NCBI RefSeq assembly: GCF_001426665.1
Contig: NZ_LMEY01000001.1
Span: 131,338 to 195,337 of the forward strand
From: Rhizobium sp. Root1334
GTDB taxonomy: Bacteria > Pseudomonadota > Alphaproteobacteria > Rhizobiales > Rhizobiaceae
Direction: 5' to 3'
DNA length: 64,000 bases
The notes below the pieces were generated by a model that was not told the origin of the DNA, made no database searches, and saw nothing but the letters and a program-made list of their open reading frames with translations. Shown here one piece after another: positions 54,195 to 63,757 of the stretch. Both the position numbers and the translations under genes were made by a program. Positions within the stretch are counted from its first letter, which is position 1. Every line of letters begins with the position of its first letter.

Positions 54195-55439
54195 TCAGGC
54201 CACCGCTGGACGGGTCACAGCCTTTTCCTCGATCGGCCAATGGACGATGGCGGCAAAGACGCCAAGCGCCACGCCGAGCCACCAGACCGGATCGTAGGAC
54301 CCGAAATGGTCATAGAGATAGCCGCCCATCCAGACGCCAAGGAAGGAGCCGATCTGGTGCGACAGGAAGACAATACCGCCAAGCAGGCCGAGATGGCGCG
54401 TGCCGAACATGATGGCGACAAGCCCGTTTGTCGGCGGCACCGTCGATAGCCAGAGCAGGCCCATGAGCGCGGCAAAGATGATCACCGACGTTGGCGACTG
54501 CGGCAGCAGCAGGAAGGCGGACACCACCACCGACCGGCCAATATAGATCCACGACAGAAAATACGGCTTCGAATAACGCTGGCCGATGAAACCGGCAGCG
54601 AGCGAACCGATGATGTTGAAGAAGCCGATCAGGGCGAGCGCAATCACCGCGTAACGCGCATCGATGCCGATATCGCCGATATAGGCCGGAAAATGCGCAG
54701 TGATGAAAGCCACCTGATAGCCACAGACGAAGAAGCCGGTGACAAGCAAAAGATAGCTCTTGTGGCCGAGTGCTTCCTTCAGCGCCTCGCCGATCGACTG
54801 CTTGTACTGCGCTTCCTTCTGGGTGCCGGACGAGGAGTTGCCACGCAACGGGATGGCAAATAGCGGCACCAGCAACATCAGCGCGCTCATGTAGATCAGG
54901 CTGTCCGACCAGCCGAAGGCGGAGATCAGGCCCTGGCTCAGCGGCGCAAACAGGAACATCCCGGCGGAACCGGCCGCCGTGCAGATGCCGAAGGCCATCG
55001 AGCGCTGCTCCGGCGTGACGTTGCGGGCGAAGGCCGACAGCAGGATACCGAACGAACCGGAACCGACCCCCAGCCCCACCATGACGCCGCCGCCGATATG
55101 CAGCCAGATCGGCGCGTTGGCAAATGCCATGATGATCAGGCCAGCGGCATAGACGAGACCGGAAAAAGCCAGCACTCGCCAAGAGCCGTATTTATCGGCG
55201 ATTGCCCCGAAGAACGGCTGGCTGACGCCCCAGGCAAGGTTCTGGAAGGCCATGGCAAGGCCGAACGTGGTGCGGTCCCAGCCGGTATCGGCGAGCATCG
55301 GCAGCTGGAAGAAGCCCATGGCCGAGCGCGGTCCGAAGGTCAGAACGGCGATGAGGGACCCGGCAATGATGATTAGCCAGGGCAGACCGGGACTGGCTGC
55401 GGGCGCCCGCGTTGCGGATGGGGAGGAAACGGCGGACAT
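54195..55439 (-). CDS. MFS transporter
   Basis: A 414-residue permease with 12 membrane segments. MFS loop motifs are seen as GAIADKYGSWRVLAFSG, FGICTAAGSAGMFLF and AAGFIGQRYSKPYF. The start at 55439 has CGGAG upstream. It follows the AraC gene on the same strand by 108 bases and could be the uptake or export system for the compound handled by the divergent dioxygenase/reductase pair. Substrate unknown. Confidence 0.88.
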   Translation of the reverse strand: MSAVSSPSATRAPAASPGLPWLIIIAGSLIAVLTFGPRSAMGFFQLPMLADTGWDRTTFGLAMAFQNLAWGVSQPFFGAIADKYGSWRVLAFSGLVYAAGLIIMAFANAPIWLHIGGGVMVGLGVGSGSFGILLSAFARNVTPEQRSMAFGICTAAGSAGMFLFAPLSQGLISAFGWSDSLIYMSALMLLVPLFAIPLRGNSSSGTQKEAQYKQSIGEALKEALGHKSYLLLVTGFFVCGYQVAFITAHFPAYIGDIGIDARYAVIALALIGFFNIIGSLAAGFIGQRYSKPYFLSWIYIGRSVVVSAFLLLPQSPTSVIIFAALMGLLWLSTVPPTNGLVAIMFGTRHLGLLGGIVFLSHQIGSFLGVWMGGYLYDHFGSYDPVWWLGVALGVFAAIVHWPIEEKAVTRPAVA

Positions 55440-55547
55440 GAGCGACTCCGTGTGATTGAGGCCGCAACTTACGCTGTAGCATCTTGCTAAAAAAGCGAAA
55501 TAAAATGACGTTCGGATCAGCCACATTGATGGATAAGCCGCTATCGA

Positions 55548-56414
55548 TCAGCGACGCGCGCGAAAACTATTACGATAATCCCGCGGCGTACGCATCTTCA
55601 ACGCCTTGAACTGGCGATTGAAATTGGCAAGCGAGCCGTAACCGACCTCACCGGCGATATGGGCAACCGGCCGGTCCGTTCCCGATAGCAGCGCGCAGGC
55701 TTCGCCGATCCGCAGGCGCATGACATAGTCCGATATTGTCGTTTGCAGATGGCGCCCGAACAGACGGTGCAAGCCGGACGGACTGAGGGCGGCGATCCCC
55801 GCCAGTACATCGACCGGCAGGCTTTCGGCGTAGTGGAGGTGAATATGATCGAGAACACGATCGAGACGGGCGCGATCGCCCTGCCCTGCCGCCGGTACAG
55901 CCAGTGTGCTCGACAGGGGCTTTGCTTCCCTATCACGGGCAAGCAAGGTCAGAATTCGAATGGCGCTCAGCAACCGGTCTTCCGGCGGCTCGGTGAAAGC
56001 TGCCTCGATCAGCGGCCGGGCTTGCGCTGCAAACTGCGGCGAGAATTTCAGGCCGGCGCTTGCGCCTATCAGCATGACGCGCGCGGCGGCCAGTTCCGTG
56101 AAGGTCGCATCGAGGGCCTCCACCCATTCCGGGCGGAACCACAGGACCAGCGCCACATGCGGACGGTCCGTATCGATCTTTTCGGCCGAACACCAGGTAT
56201 GCGGCAGGTTGGAGCCCACCAGCACGAGGTCACCGTCGTCATACGTCCCGATATGATCGCCGATGAACCGTTCGCCGCGCGAATTGAGCGTCAGCGTCAA
56301 CTCCAGTTCGGGATGGTGGTGCCATTGAAACGGGATACCGTCGTCCAGCCGGCGGTTGAGCATCGACCAGGATGAATCGGCGGCAGGCCGCAAGCGCTCA
56401 AGATGTGGCTTCAT
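55548..56414 (-). CDS. AraC-family transcriptional regulator
   Basis: A 288-residue regulator. Residues about 1-150 form a cupin-like sensing domain (FQWHHHPELELTLTLNSRGE, DGDLVLVGSNLPHTW). Residues about 185-288 hold the two helix-turn-helix units (VLAGIAALSPSGLHRLFGRH and IAGEVGYGSLANFNRQFKAL). It is divergent from the dioxygenase gene and next to an MFS gene, the normal place for a local activator. Confidence 0.9.
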   Translation of the reverse strand: MKPHLERLRPAADSSWSMLNRRLDDGIPFQWHHHPELELTLTLNSRGERFIGDHIGTYDDGDLVLVGSNLPHTWCSAEKIDTDRPHVALVLWFRPEWVEALDATFTELAAARVMLIGASAGLKFSPQFAAQARPLIEAAFTEPPEDRLLSAIRILTLLARDREAKPLSSTLAVPAAGQGDRARLDRVLDHIHLHYAESLPVDVLAGIAALSPSGLHRLFGRHLQTTISDYVMRLRIGEACALLSGTDRPVAHIAGEVGYGSLANFNRQFKALKMRTPRDYRNSFRARR

Positions 56415-56538
56415 TCCCGCATATTCCCAAACAACTACGCCAGAATAGTATCAGAACTTGCGTCGTGGCGACAACATCAACACTCCAAGGGGGCTATCCT
56501 CTCTTCATCGATACACGTCATGGAGAAGAGGAAGCGCC

Positions 56539-57477
56539 ATGCAGACTGCCGCCAAGAAAGACAGCCATCCGACCAGCAGCGCGGTCGAGACGCAGCTGAA
56601 GGACATCAAGAAGACACTGCCGCTCAGGGTCTTGTCTGAAGCCGATTGGCAACACTGGATCACCCGCGGTTACGTGATCGTGCGCCAGGCCGTACCGATG
56701 GCGAATGTCGAGCGGCTGGTCAACCTGCTCTGGCAGTTCGACGAAAAGGACCCGGCCAATCCGGACACTTGGTATGCGCCGCAACGCCGCGAACACAAGA
56801 TGAAGGAACTCAACAATACTGGCATGCTGGAGATCTACAATCACCAGCATCTCTGGGACAATCGCCAGGAGCCGCGTGTCTACGGCGCCTTTGTCGATAT
56901 CTGGGACCGCGAAGACCTCTGGGTGACGATCGACCGGGCAAACCTCAATCCGCCGAAACGGGTGAAGGGCAATCCGGGCGGCTTCATCCACTGGGATGTG
57001 GATACCTCGATCACGCCTCTGCCTGTCGGCGTGCAGGGCGTTCTCAGCCTGAAGAAGCAGGACGGCGATGTCGGCGGATTCCAGTGCATTCCCTGGCTGT
57101 TCGAGCACCATGAAGAATGGGTGAAAACGCAGCCCACTGACCGCGACCCGATGCATCCGGACACAGCAGGCCTTGATGTCGTCAACATCGAGATGGAGCC
57201 CGGCGATCTGTTGATCTTCAACTCGTTGCTGGCGCATGGTGTGCGGCCAAACCATTCCGGCGACCGGGTGCGAATGGCGCAATATATCTCCATGCACCCG
57301 GCCGAGGAGAGCAACGAAACCGAACGGCAGGAACGCATCCGGCTCTGGCGCGAACGCGACCATCCCCGCCGCGATGCCTTTCCCGGCGACCCACGCGAAT
57401 GGGAAAAGCAGAATGCCGCGACCGCTGAACTCAGCCCCCTCGGTGAAAAGCTGCTTGGCTTGAAGAGCTGGACATAA
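56539..57477 (+). CDS. Phytanoyl-CoA dioxygenase (PhyH) family enzyme
   Basis: A 312-residue Fe(II)/2-oxoglutarate oxygenase. The iron ligands H151 and D153 are in FIHWDVDTS and the distal H233 in LLAHGVRPNHS, with the 2-oxoglutarate arginine shortly after (GDRVRMAQY). The family hydroxylates diverse small compounds, including amino acids, betaines and phosphonates. Start at 56539 has GAGGAAGCGCC upstream. It probably forms an operon with the aldo/keto reductase under the divergent AraC regulator. Confidence 0.87.
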   Translation: MQTAAKKDSHPTSSAVETQLKDIKKTLPLRVLSEADWQHWITRGYVIVRQAVPMANVERLVNLLWQFDEKDPANPDTWYAPQRREHKMKELNNTGMLEIYNHQHLWDNRQEPRVYGAFVDIWDREDLWVTIDRANLNPPKRVKGNPGGFIHWDVDTSITPLPVGVQGVLSLKKQDGDVGGFQCIPWLFEHHEEWVKTQPTDRDPMHPDTAGLDVVNIEMEPGDLLIFNSLLAHGVRPNHSGDRVRMAQYISMHPAEESNETERQERIRLWRERDHPRRDAFPGDPREWEKQNAATAELSPLGEKLLGLKSWT

Positions 57478-57486
57478 CGTTTTTAA

Positions 57487-57520
57487 GCAGGGTGTTTTTC
57501 ACCGGTGAAAAACACCCTGC
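57487..57520. repeat. Perfect 34-bp palindrome after the dioxygenase gene
   Basis: GCAGGGTGTTTTTCACC (57487-57503) is followed immediately by its exact complement GGTGAAAAACACCCTGC (57504-57520), with no spacer. It lies ten bases after the dioxygenase stop and 68 bases before the reductase start. In RNA it would form a very stable hairpin that could end or protect the transcript; in DNA it could be a dimer binding site. Confidence 0.8.
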
Positions 57521-57587
57521 AAGACTGTCCGTATGGGCAAGGGCCAGCGGCTGATAGCTTTCCCGCAAACATCACGCGGAGGTCATC

Positions 57588-58586
57588 ATGCTCGACAGGA
57601 CAAAACCAACCGGCATCACACTTTGGGACGGACGCAGCATTCCGCGTCTTGGCATGGGCTGCTGGGCCATCGGTGGTCCATTCTATGCCGGAGACGTGCC
57701 GCTCGGCTGGGGTGATGTCGATGATGCGGAATCGATCCGGGCGATCCATCGCGCCATCGATCTCGGTATCCGCTTCTTCGACACGGCGTCGAACTACGGC
57801 GCCGGTCATTCCGAGGATGTTCTGGGCCAAGCCCTCGCCTCTCATCCCGACATTGTCATCGCCACCAAATTCGGCTTCGCCACCGATCCGGCAACAAAAC
57901 AGGCGACAGGCGCCTTTGCGTCGCCGGAATTCATCCGGGCCTCAGTGGAAACCTCGCTAAAGCGGTTGAAGCGCCAGCGGATCGACCTCCTGCAATTCCA
58001 TCTCAATGAATTCGATCCGCATGAGGCCGATGCGGTCTTTACCACACTCGACGGCCTGCGAGCCGAGGGCAAGATCGCCGCCTATGGCTGGAGCACGGAC
58101 TGGCCGGACCGGGCGGCGCGCTTTGCCGGGCGCGATGGCTTCGTTTCGGTGCAGCATACGATGAACGTTCTGGAGCCGGCAGACGAGATGATCAGGCTCG
58201 TCGAACAGACCGATCTCATTTCGATCAACCGCGGCCCTTTGGCAATGGGTCTGCTCTCCGGCAAGTTCAAGCCGGGCGACCGACTGGCCGCAAACGATGT
58301 GCGCAGCGCCGATCTCGACTGGCTGCAATATTTCCGCGACGGCGTGGTCTCTCCTGAGTTTTCACGGCGGCTCGATGTGATCCGCGACCTCCTGCAAACG
58401 GACGGCCGGACATTGACGCAAGGGGCTCTCGCCTGGCTTTGGGCACGCTCGCCCAACACACTACCGATCCCCGGCTTTCGCACGGTGAAGCAGGTCGAGG
58501 AAAATGCCGGGGCGCTGGAGAAGGGGCCACTACCAGCACTGGTCATGGAGGAGATTGACGGCGCGTTGCGGTGCGAACGGCGTTAA
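57588..58586 (+). CDS. Aldo/keto reductase
   Basis: A 332-residue NADP-dependent oxidoreductase. The catalytic tetrad is visible: Asp and Tyr in FFDTASNYGAGHSE, Lys in IATKFGF, His in LQFHLNEF. Cofactor binding follows NRGPLAMGLLSGKF and IPGFRTVKQVEENAGAL. It lies 110 bases after the dioxygenase gene, past the palindrome, and may act on its product. It overlaps the end of the convergent MOSC gene by four bases. Confidence 0.92.
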   Translation: MLDRTKPTGITLWDGRSIPRLGMGCWAIGGPFYAGDVPLGWGDVDDAESIRAIHRAIDLGIRFFDTASNYGAGHSEDVLGQALASHPDIVIATKFGFATDPATKQATGAFASPEFIRASVETSLKRLKRQRIDLLQFHLNEFDPHEADAVFTTLDGLRAEGKIAAYGWSTDWPDRAARFAGRDGFVSVQHTMNVLEPADEMIRLVEQTDLISINRGPLAMGLLSGKFKPGDRLAANDVRSADLDWLQYFRDGVVSPEFSRRLDVIRDLLQTDGRTLTQGALAWLWARSPNTLPIPGFRTVKQVEENAGALEKGPLPALVMEEIDGALRCERR

Positions 58587-59428
58587 GCCCTGATCTTCAT
58601 CGGCCAGCGGTCGGCTCGTTCGCTGACAACACGCATCTCGTCGCCGAGATTGATCGCGCCCTCGCTGCGCGGCACGGCATTCCAGCCGAACAGGACACCC
58701 GGAACGCGACGGTCGGCTGACATGCGCTTTTCGGCAAGCCCCTGGATCGGGTTGCCGCCGATGCGCTCGCCGGTGACCTGGTCCTGCGTTGTCATGATGC
58801 AGCGGGCGCAGGGTTTGACGAGATCGAAGATGATGCCCCCGATCTCGACGCTTTCCCAAAAATCCTCTTCCCAGGGATCGTCATTGTCGATCAGGATATT
58901 GGTGCGGAAACGGTCCATACCGACCGGCTCCTGTCCCTTTGCAATCAGCGTGACGTTGAGATCGGCAAGCGACGATGTGGTGGTGATCAGCACCGGAAAA
59001 CCATCGGCAAAGCCGACGGGTGCCGCCTTGCCCGCCCATTCCTCGCCGACCGCGCGGGTGGCGCGCTCATCCATATGCACCAGCTTGACCGGGCGGCCGA
59101 ACCAGCCGGACAGCGTGGTATTGGTATGGTCTTCGGACACGGCGGCGTTGACCTTGCTGTCCCAGACGCGAACATCCAGCCGCCGGGCGGGATCGAAGGA
59201 GACGGTGGTGGACCGGGTTCCCATTTTCAGGTGAACGCCGCCGGTCACATGGGTGGCTTCCACCTGCGCCAGAAGCTGCAATTCGCGCTGGGTGATGAAC
59301 TTTCCGTCGGGATCGACGACCATGAAGCGGCGGTCTCCGGCCAAGCCGTCATGCTGGATCGAAACCGAAGTCTGCGGGATGGCGCGGCCGCTCTTCAGCG
59401 GGTGGATGTTGAGACCAGTCACCTTCAT
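58583..59428 (-). CDS. MOSC-domain protein (YcbX-like)
   Basis: A 281-residue protein with the N-terminal beta-barrel domain (LNIHPLKSGRAIPQTSVSIQ, then DGLAGDRRFMVVD) and the MOSC domain that binds molybdenum cofactor (DRFRTNILIDNDDPWEEDFW, then PCARCIMTTQDQVTG holding the ligand cysteine). YcbX reduces N-hydroxylated bases and similar compounds with an electron donor protein; here no ferredoxin domain is fused. Start MKVTGLNIHP at 59428. Confidence 0.9.
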   Translation of the reverse strand: MKVTGLNIHPLKSGRAIPQTSVSIQHDGLAGDRRFMVVDPDGKFITQRELQLLAQVEATHVTGGVHLKMGTRSTTVSFDPARRLDVRVWDSKVNAAVSEDHTNTTLSGWFGRPVKLVHMDERATRAVGEEWAGKAAPVGFADGFPVLITTTSSLADLNVTLIAKGQEPVGMDRFRTNILIDNDDPWEEDFWESVEIGGIIFDLVKPCARCIMTTQDQVTGERIGGNPIQGLAEKRMSADRRVPGVLFGWNAVPRSEGAINLGDEMRVVSERADRWPMKIRA

Positions 59429-59509
59429 GTCGTCACTCCCGAGCGTTCAGATTGTGATTCAAGCGCATTGCAGATCGATTCCGCAGATCACGGCAAGGCT
59501 TTGGTTTTT

Positions 59510-60166
59510 CTAGATTTCCTCAAGCAGCATGCCGAGCACAGCACGCAGCCGCTCCTGCCCTTGGCGGGCAAGCGCCCGGCCCGCCGCCGTCTGGAAACCA
59601 TCGGTCAGCTTGAACAGTTTTGTCTCGAAATGATCAATGGCAAAGGCCTTGTCGTCGAGCGGGCGATTTTCGGCGAGTGGATCCAGCGGATCATAAAGGC
59701 CGCTGCCCATGCGTCCGGCAATGTAGAAGCAGCGGGCAGCACCAATCATGCCGATCGCATCGAGCCGGTCCGCATCCTGCAGAATTTTCGCCTCGAGGCT
59801 TTCAGGGGCAATGTTGGCAGAAAAACTGTGCGTGACGATCGCGTGGGCGACCGCAGTGATGTCCATGGTCCGCCAGCCGAGCGCATCCAGTATTTCGAAT
59901 GCCTTCTCGGCCGCAAGCCGCGAGGCATGGGCGCGATCGGGCGAATTCTTTTCGACCGAAACGCAATCGTGCAGCAAAACCGCGGCCGCGATGATGCGCA
60001 GGTCTCCGCCTTCCGAGCCGTGGATGCGCAGCGCATTCTTCCACACCCGGATCAGATGAGCGGCATCATGCGAGCCGTCATTGCCGGAGACGGCGTAAGG
60101 CAGCAATTGTTCCGCAAGAGCCTGGTGAGGCGCAAAAGCGGCGGCGAGCGAAACACTGTGGCTCAT
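59510..60166 (-). CDS. HD-domain phosphohydrolase (YedJ-like)
   Basis: A 218-residue HD protein. The metal ligands are in NDGSHDAAHLIRVWKNAL, VLLHDCVSVEKN and ILQDADRLDAIGMIG. The type is that of YedJ. The substrate is unknown. Start MSHSVSLAAAF at 60166 is chosen because the open frame beyond it overlaps the DUF2339 tail. It is 40 bases after the DUF2339 gene and could be co-transcribed. Confidence 0.87.
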   Translation of the reverse strand: MSHSVSLAAAFAPHQALAEQLLPYAVSGNDGSHDAAHLIRVWKNALRIHGSEGGDLRIIAAAVLLHDCVSVEKNSPDRAHASRLAAEKAFEILDALGWRTMDITAVAHAIVTHSFSANIAPESLEAKILQDADRLDAIGMIGAARCFYIAGRMGSGLYDPLDPLAENRPLDDKAFAIDHFETKLFKLTDGFQTAAGRALARQGQERLRAVLGMLLEEI

Positions 60167-60206
60167 GCGGCGTCCATCCAAACGGTTGCTGGAGAATCGA
60201 AACAGC

Positions 60207-63065
60207 TCAGGCTGTTTGACCCGGTTCCGCCTCGATGTCCACCGGTGTTTCCTGCTGTGGCCCGGCACCCGCCCTGCCGGACAGGATCTTCTGGTAGAAC
60301 AGCCCGATGCCGATCAGCACCGCGCCGAGGCCGATAAACGAGAGCGCGCGCAGAAAACCTTCGAGATTGGCCATGTCGATCAAGAACACTTTCAGCACCG
60401 AAACGAAGACCAGAACCGCCGAGGCGATGCGGATGCTCTTGGCATTGAAGCGGGAGCCGAGCACCAGCAACAACACGCCGAGCAGCAGCCAAACGACGGA
60501 ATAGGTATAGGTCTCGCCCTGCACAAACCCTTTCCAATCAGCGATGTTCTGCCCCTGCCAGAACCGGCGCACCGACAGCGTTGCCCAGGCAAAGGCAAGT
60601 ACCGCAGCGGCGACGGCAAGGATCGTCACGTAAGGCACCGGCCGCTTGCCTCGGGCATACCAGGCGAGGCCGGCATAACCGAGCCCCGGCAGCAGGTAGC
60701 CGATCAGCAAGAGATCGAAGAACGGGATCGAGCCGAGCAGTTCGCCGCTGAAATAAGGATTGAGCCCGATCAGATGGGCAAAAAGGATCGACAGGATCGA
60801 CAGGACACCAATCACCATACTGCCATAGTGGAAAATCGGGCTCGGTGACTTGCGGTCGAGCGTCATCATGATGCCCGAGGCGCCGATGGCAAGCAGCGTG
60901 TAGATCGACTGTTCGCCGAGTGTCGGCACGGCGCTGTCGAGCACGCCGCCGTTCATGGCATGGCGCACGAGGATGGCGACCGTCAGAAGCACGAACAGGC
61001 TGGCAAGCGCCTGTAATAGATTGCGCACCCGCAGATCCGGCCAGCGGCGCAACTCGAATGCCGAGAAGACCAGCAGCAGCGCCGGAATGCCATAACCGGC
61101 CAGAAGCGCGTTGAAGACCGGTGTTTTGCCAAGATGGAGAGTGCCAACGATGGTCGGTTCCCAGGCGATACGGGCAAGCACGGCGATGGCGGCGCCGACC
61201 ATCATCCAGGGCAGTGACGGCCAGGTCCGCAGACGCGTGGCCGCGACATAGGCTGCGCCGACAAGCGCAATCAGGATGGTGGTCGCGAGACCATCAGTCA
61301 GGGCATGCAGCGCAATGATGATCAAGCCAAGCGAACCGGCGACGAGGAAAGCCTGTGGCAGATCGAGGCCGTCATCGCCGCCCTTGCTGCGCGAGAACCA
61401 CTCGGTGAGGCCGAGGAGGACGAGGCCCGCAGCCAGCGCAAACAATCCATGTGGCAGATCGAATGTCAGATTGCCAGTCATCAGCAGAGACATGCCGATC
61501 AGTGCGATCGGAACAACAGCCGTGATGGTGGCCCAGATGGTGGCGAGCGGCGGACGGTCCTTGCCATGCAGATGGATGGCAAGGGCTCCAAGCGCGATGA
61601 ACACGCCGGACAAAATCATACTGGCCAGCATCGCGGTGTGACCGGAAACAGCAAACGTGACGATGTGGCCGGGGATGGTTGGATCGATGAATGTCAGAAG
61701 GCCGCTCAGCGCCGTCATGCTCCAGACGCCCAATATCGTGCCGACGGCGGAGAAGATGGCAGGATAGACGGCATAGCTGCGCGTCGCACCAAGCGCTGCC
61801 AAAGAAGCAACGACAAGGCTGAACTCGATGACCGGATAGCCGGAGGCGGTGGCGAGCGGGCTGATCATCGCCAGCGCAGTGAGAAGAGCGGAAATGCCCG
61901 CTGTTACCGTGATCGCCACGAAGGGCGGGGTCATGGTGCGCTCCCACGACGACGGCACGGCTGCAAGCGGCTGGTCCGGCTCTGCCGGCTGGTCATCGAT
62001 GGTGTCCGCCAGTTTGCCCGGCCAAATTAAGCCGACACCGGCGATCATCACCAGCATGATCAGGGTGACGGGCCGTGTCTCAAATGGCGTTGCCGAGGCG
62101 ATATAGGCCAGTGCCCAGAGGCAAAGGCCGATATTGGCCATCGATGGCACCACCGTCCAGCGGCGGATGCGGGCGGCAAGAAGGGTGGCGATCCAGGCGA
62201 TGCTGAGAAAGCCGAACAGGCTCCAGGGACTGGGGCTTTCAGACGAAACCACTGCCGGCGTGACCAGCGAGGCCAGCAGCCCGAGACCGGCCAGAGCCTG
62301 CCCATGCAGCAGCGACAGGCCAACGGTGGCAAGCGATACCAAGGCCAACAGCGCAAAGGCGGTAACCGGCCCGATGAAACCATAGATGCCATGGGCGGCA
62401 TAACACACCCCGAACAGGGTGACGGCGCCTGCCGCGGTCAGGATGCCGGGGATCATCGCATTCTGGAATGCGTCGGCCACCAGAGGCACGGCGCGGCGGC
62501 GGACAAACTCGCCGATGGCCATCAGGACGAGACCGAAGACGGCCGCCATCGACAACCGTACGACCGGGCTGAGCAGACCTGCATCGATCGAATATTTCAC
62601 CATGAAGACGCCGCCAAGCGCCAGCGCGATACCGCCGACCCAGACCGCCCAGCGCGCGCCGAGACGGCTCTCGAGGCTTTCCTTCTGGCGCGGGGCGACG
62701 GCGTCGATCGTGGTGCTCGCCGCGTTCGAACGGGCGGCCACCGGTTCGCCACGCGACGCTTTTTCGACGGCATCCTGGCTGGGTGGCAGGCCGCCGAAGA
62801 TCGCGTCACCCTTGCGGATTTCGGCAGCGCGCGGCGTTTCCGCCGGTATCACCTCCAGCGATTCCGGCGCGCTTTCCTGCATTTCGGGCTGATCGGCTGC
62901 TTCGACCACCGCATCAGCGGCCGGAATGACGGGTAGGCGCGCCTGAAGCTGCGCCAGCTGTTCCTTCAGCGCGGCAATCTCGGCATCCAGCCGTCCATCT
63001 GTCTTACGCCCGTTGAAAAACGCCGCAAGCGCTAGACCAAAAGCAATGAAAGCAATGACTTCCAT
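60207..63065 (-). CDS. DUF2339 family giant membrane protein
   Basis: A 952-residue protein with about 25 or more membrane helices after a coiled coil (about 25-50, EIAALKEQLAQLQARLP) and a disordered linker. Helices begin near residue 135 (ESLEVIPAE... SRLGARWAVWVGGIALALGG) and run to the end. Family members are widespread in proteobacteria and of unknown role; possibilities include cell envelope or lipid transport. Start has GGAGAAATCAGA upstream. Confidence 0.9.
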   Translation of the reverse strand: MEVIAFIAFGLALAAFFNGRKTDGRLDAEIAALKEQLAQLQARLPVIPAADAVVEAADQPEMQESAPESLEVIPAETPRAAEIRKGDAIFGGLPPSQDAVEKASRGEPVAARSNAASTTIDAVAPRQKESLESRLGARWAVWVGGIALALGGVFMVKYSIDAGLLSPVVRLSMAAVFGLVLMAIGEFVRRRAVPLVADAFQNAMIPGILTAAGAVTLFGVCYAAHGIYGFIGPVTAFALLALVSLATVGLSLLHGQALAGLGLLASLVTPAVVSSESPSPWSLFGFLSIAWIATLLAARIRRWTVVPSMANIGLCLWALAYIASATPFETRPVTLIMLVMIAGVGLIWPGKLADTIDDQPAEPDQPLAAVPSSWERTMTPPFVAITVTAGISALLTALAMISPLATASGYPVIEFSLVVASLAALGATRSYAVYPAIFSAVGTILGVWSMTALSGLLTFIDPTIPGHIVTFAVSGHTAMLASMILSGVFIALGALAIHLHGKDRPPLATIWATITAVVPIALIGMSLLMTGNLTFDLPHGLFALAAGLVLLGLTEWFSRSKGGDDGLDLPQAFLVAGSLGLIIIALHALTDGLATTILIALVGAAYVAATRLRTWPSLPWMMVGAAIAVLARIAWEPTIVGTLHLGKTPVFNALLAGYGIPALLLVFSAFELRRWPDLRVRNLLQALASLFVLLTVAILVRHAMNGGVLDSAVPTLGEQSIYTLLAIGASGIMMTLDRKSPSPIFHYGSMVIGVLSILSILFAHLIGLNPYFSGELLGSIPFFDLLLIGYLLPGLGYAGLAWYARGKRPVPYVTILAVAAAVLAFAWATLSVRRFWQGQNIADWKGFVQGETYTYSVVWLLLGVLLLVLGSRFNAKSIRIASAVLVFVSVLKVFLIDMANLEGFLRALSFIGLGAVLIGIGLFYQKILSGRAGAGPQQETPVDIEAEPGQTA

Positions 63066-63233
63066 TCTGATTTCTCCATGGCGCCAGTGACGGCGCGATC
63101 CTGCGAACCATACAGCTTTTCAGCCGGACGCCAATCATAGACGGTTCAGATCGACGATATGTTCACCGGATTGTTGTCCCCTCTGGTTGTGCCGCAGCAC
63201 CCGTCTTTCGAGTGACAACCATTTGCAGCGCAC

Positions 63234-63743
63234 TCAGCGCATCAGGTTCTCGATCGGAAAAATCGCGCAGGTTTCCGTGCCGTGAGCCAGAAGCTTGCCG
63301 TTCTTGCCTTTGAGCCACGCTTCCGAGGTTGCAATCGTGCGGCCGCGATGGACGATCTTGCCTTCGCAGAACACCTCGCCCATGCCGGGCAGCAGCGGGC
63401 GGACCAGATTGACCTTGAACTCGACGGTCGTATAGGCCTCGCCCGGTTTCAGCATCGTCATGACGGCGCAGCCAAGAGCCGAATCCATGATGGTCGCCGC
63501 CCAGCCGCCATGCACGGTACCCAGCGGATTGAGATGTTCGGCGGCTGGCAGCCCCTTGAAGACGACCCTGCCCTCTTCGACCTCACTCAATCCGAATTTC
63601 AGGGTTGCCGACATCGGCGGCGCGGGATGCACGCCGGCCAGAAGGTCGAGCATCGCCTTCAGCCCGCCATCGCGCGCGACAGCCTCAAGCGGCACCGTGC
63701 CGACGCCGGACACGGTCATTCCGGGATAAAGTTCGACAGTCAT
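63234..63743 (-). CDS. PaaI-family thioesterase (hotdog fold)
   Basis: A 169-residue acyl-CoA thioesterase. The hotdog motif is NPLGTVHGGWAATIMDSALG, with YTTVEFKVNLVRPLLPGMGE and GKIVHRGRTIATSEAWLKG. The catalytic Asp is the one after ATIM. It lies 14 bases downstream of recO on the same strand and is likely co-transcribed with it. Confidence 0.9.
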   Translation of the reverse strand: MTVELYPGMTVSGVGTVPLEAVARDGGLKAMLDLLAGVHPAPPMSATLKFGLSEVEEGRVVFKGLPAAEHLNPLGTVHGGWAATIMDSALGCAVMTMLKPGEAYTTVEFKVNLVRPLLPGMGEVFCEGKIVHRGRTIATSEAWLKGKNGKLLAHGTETCAIFPIENLMR

Positions 63744-63757
63744 GCGTGAAGGATTCC

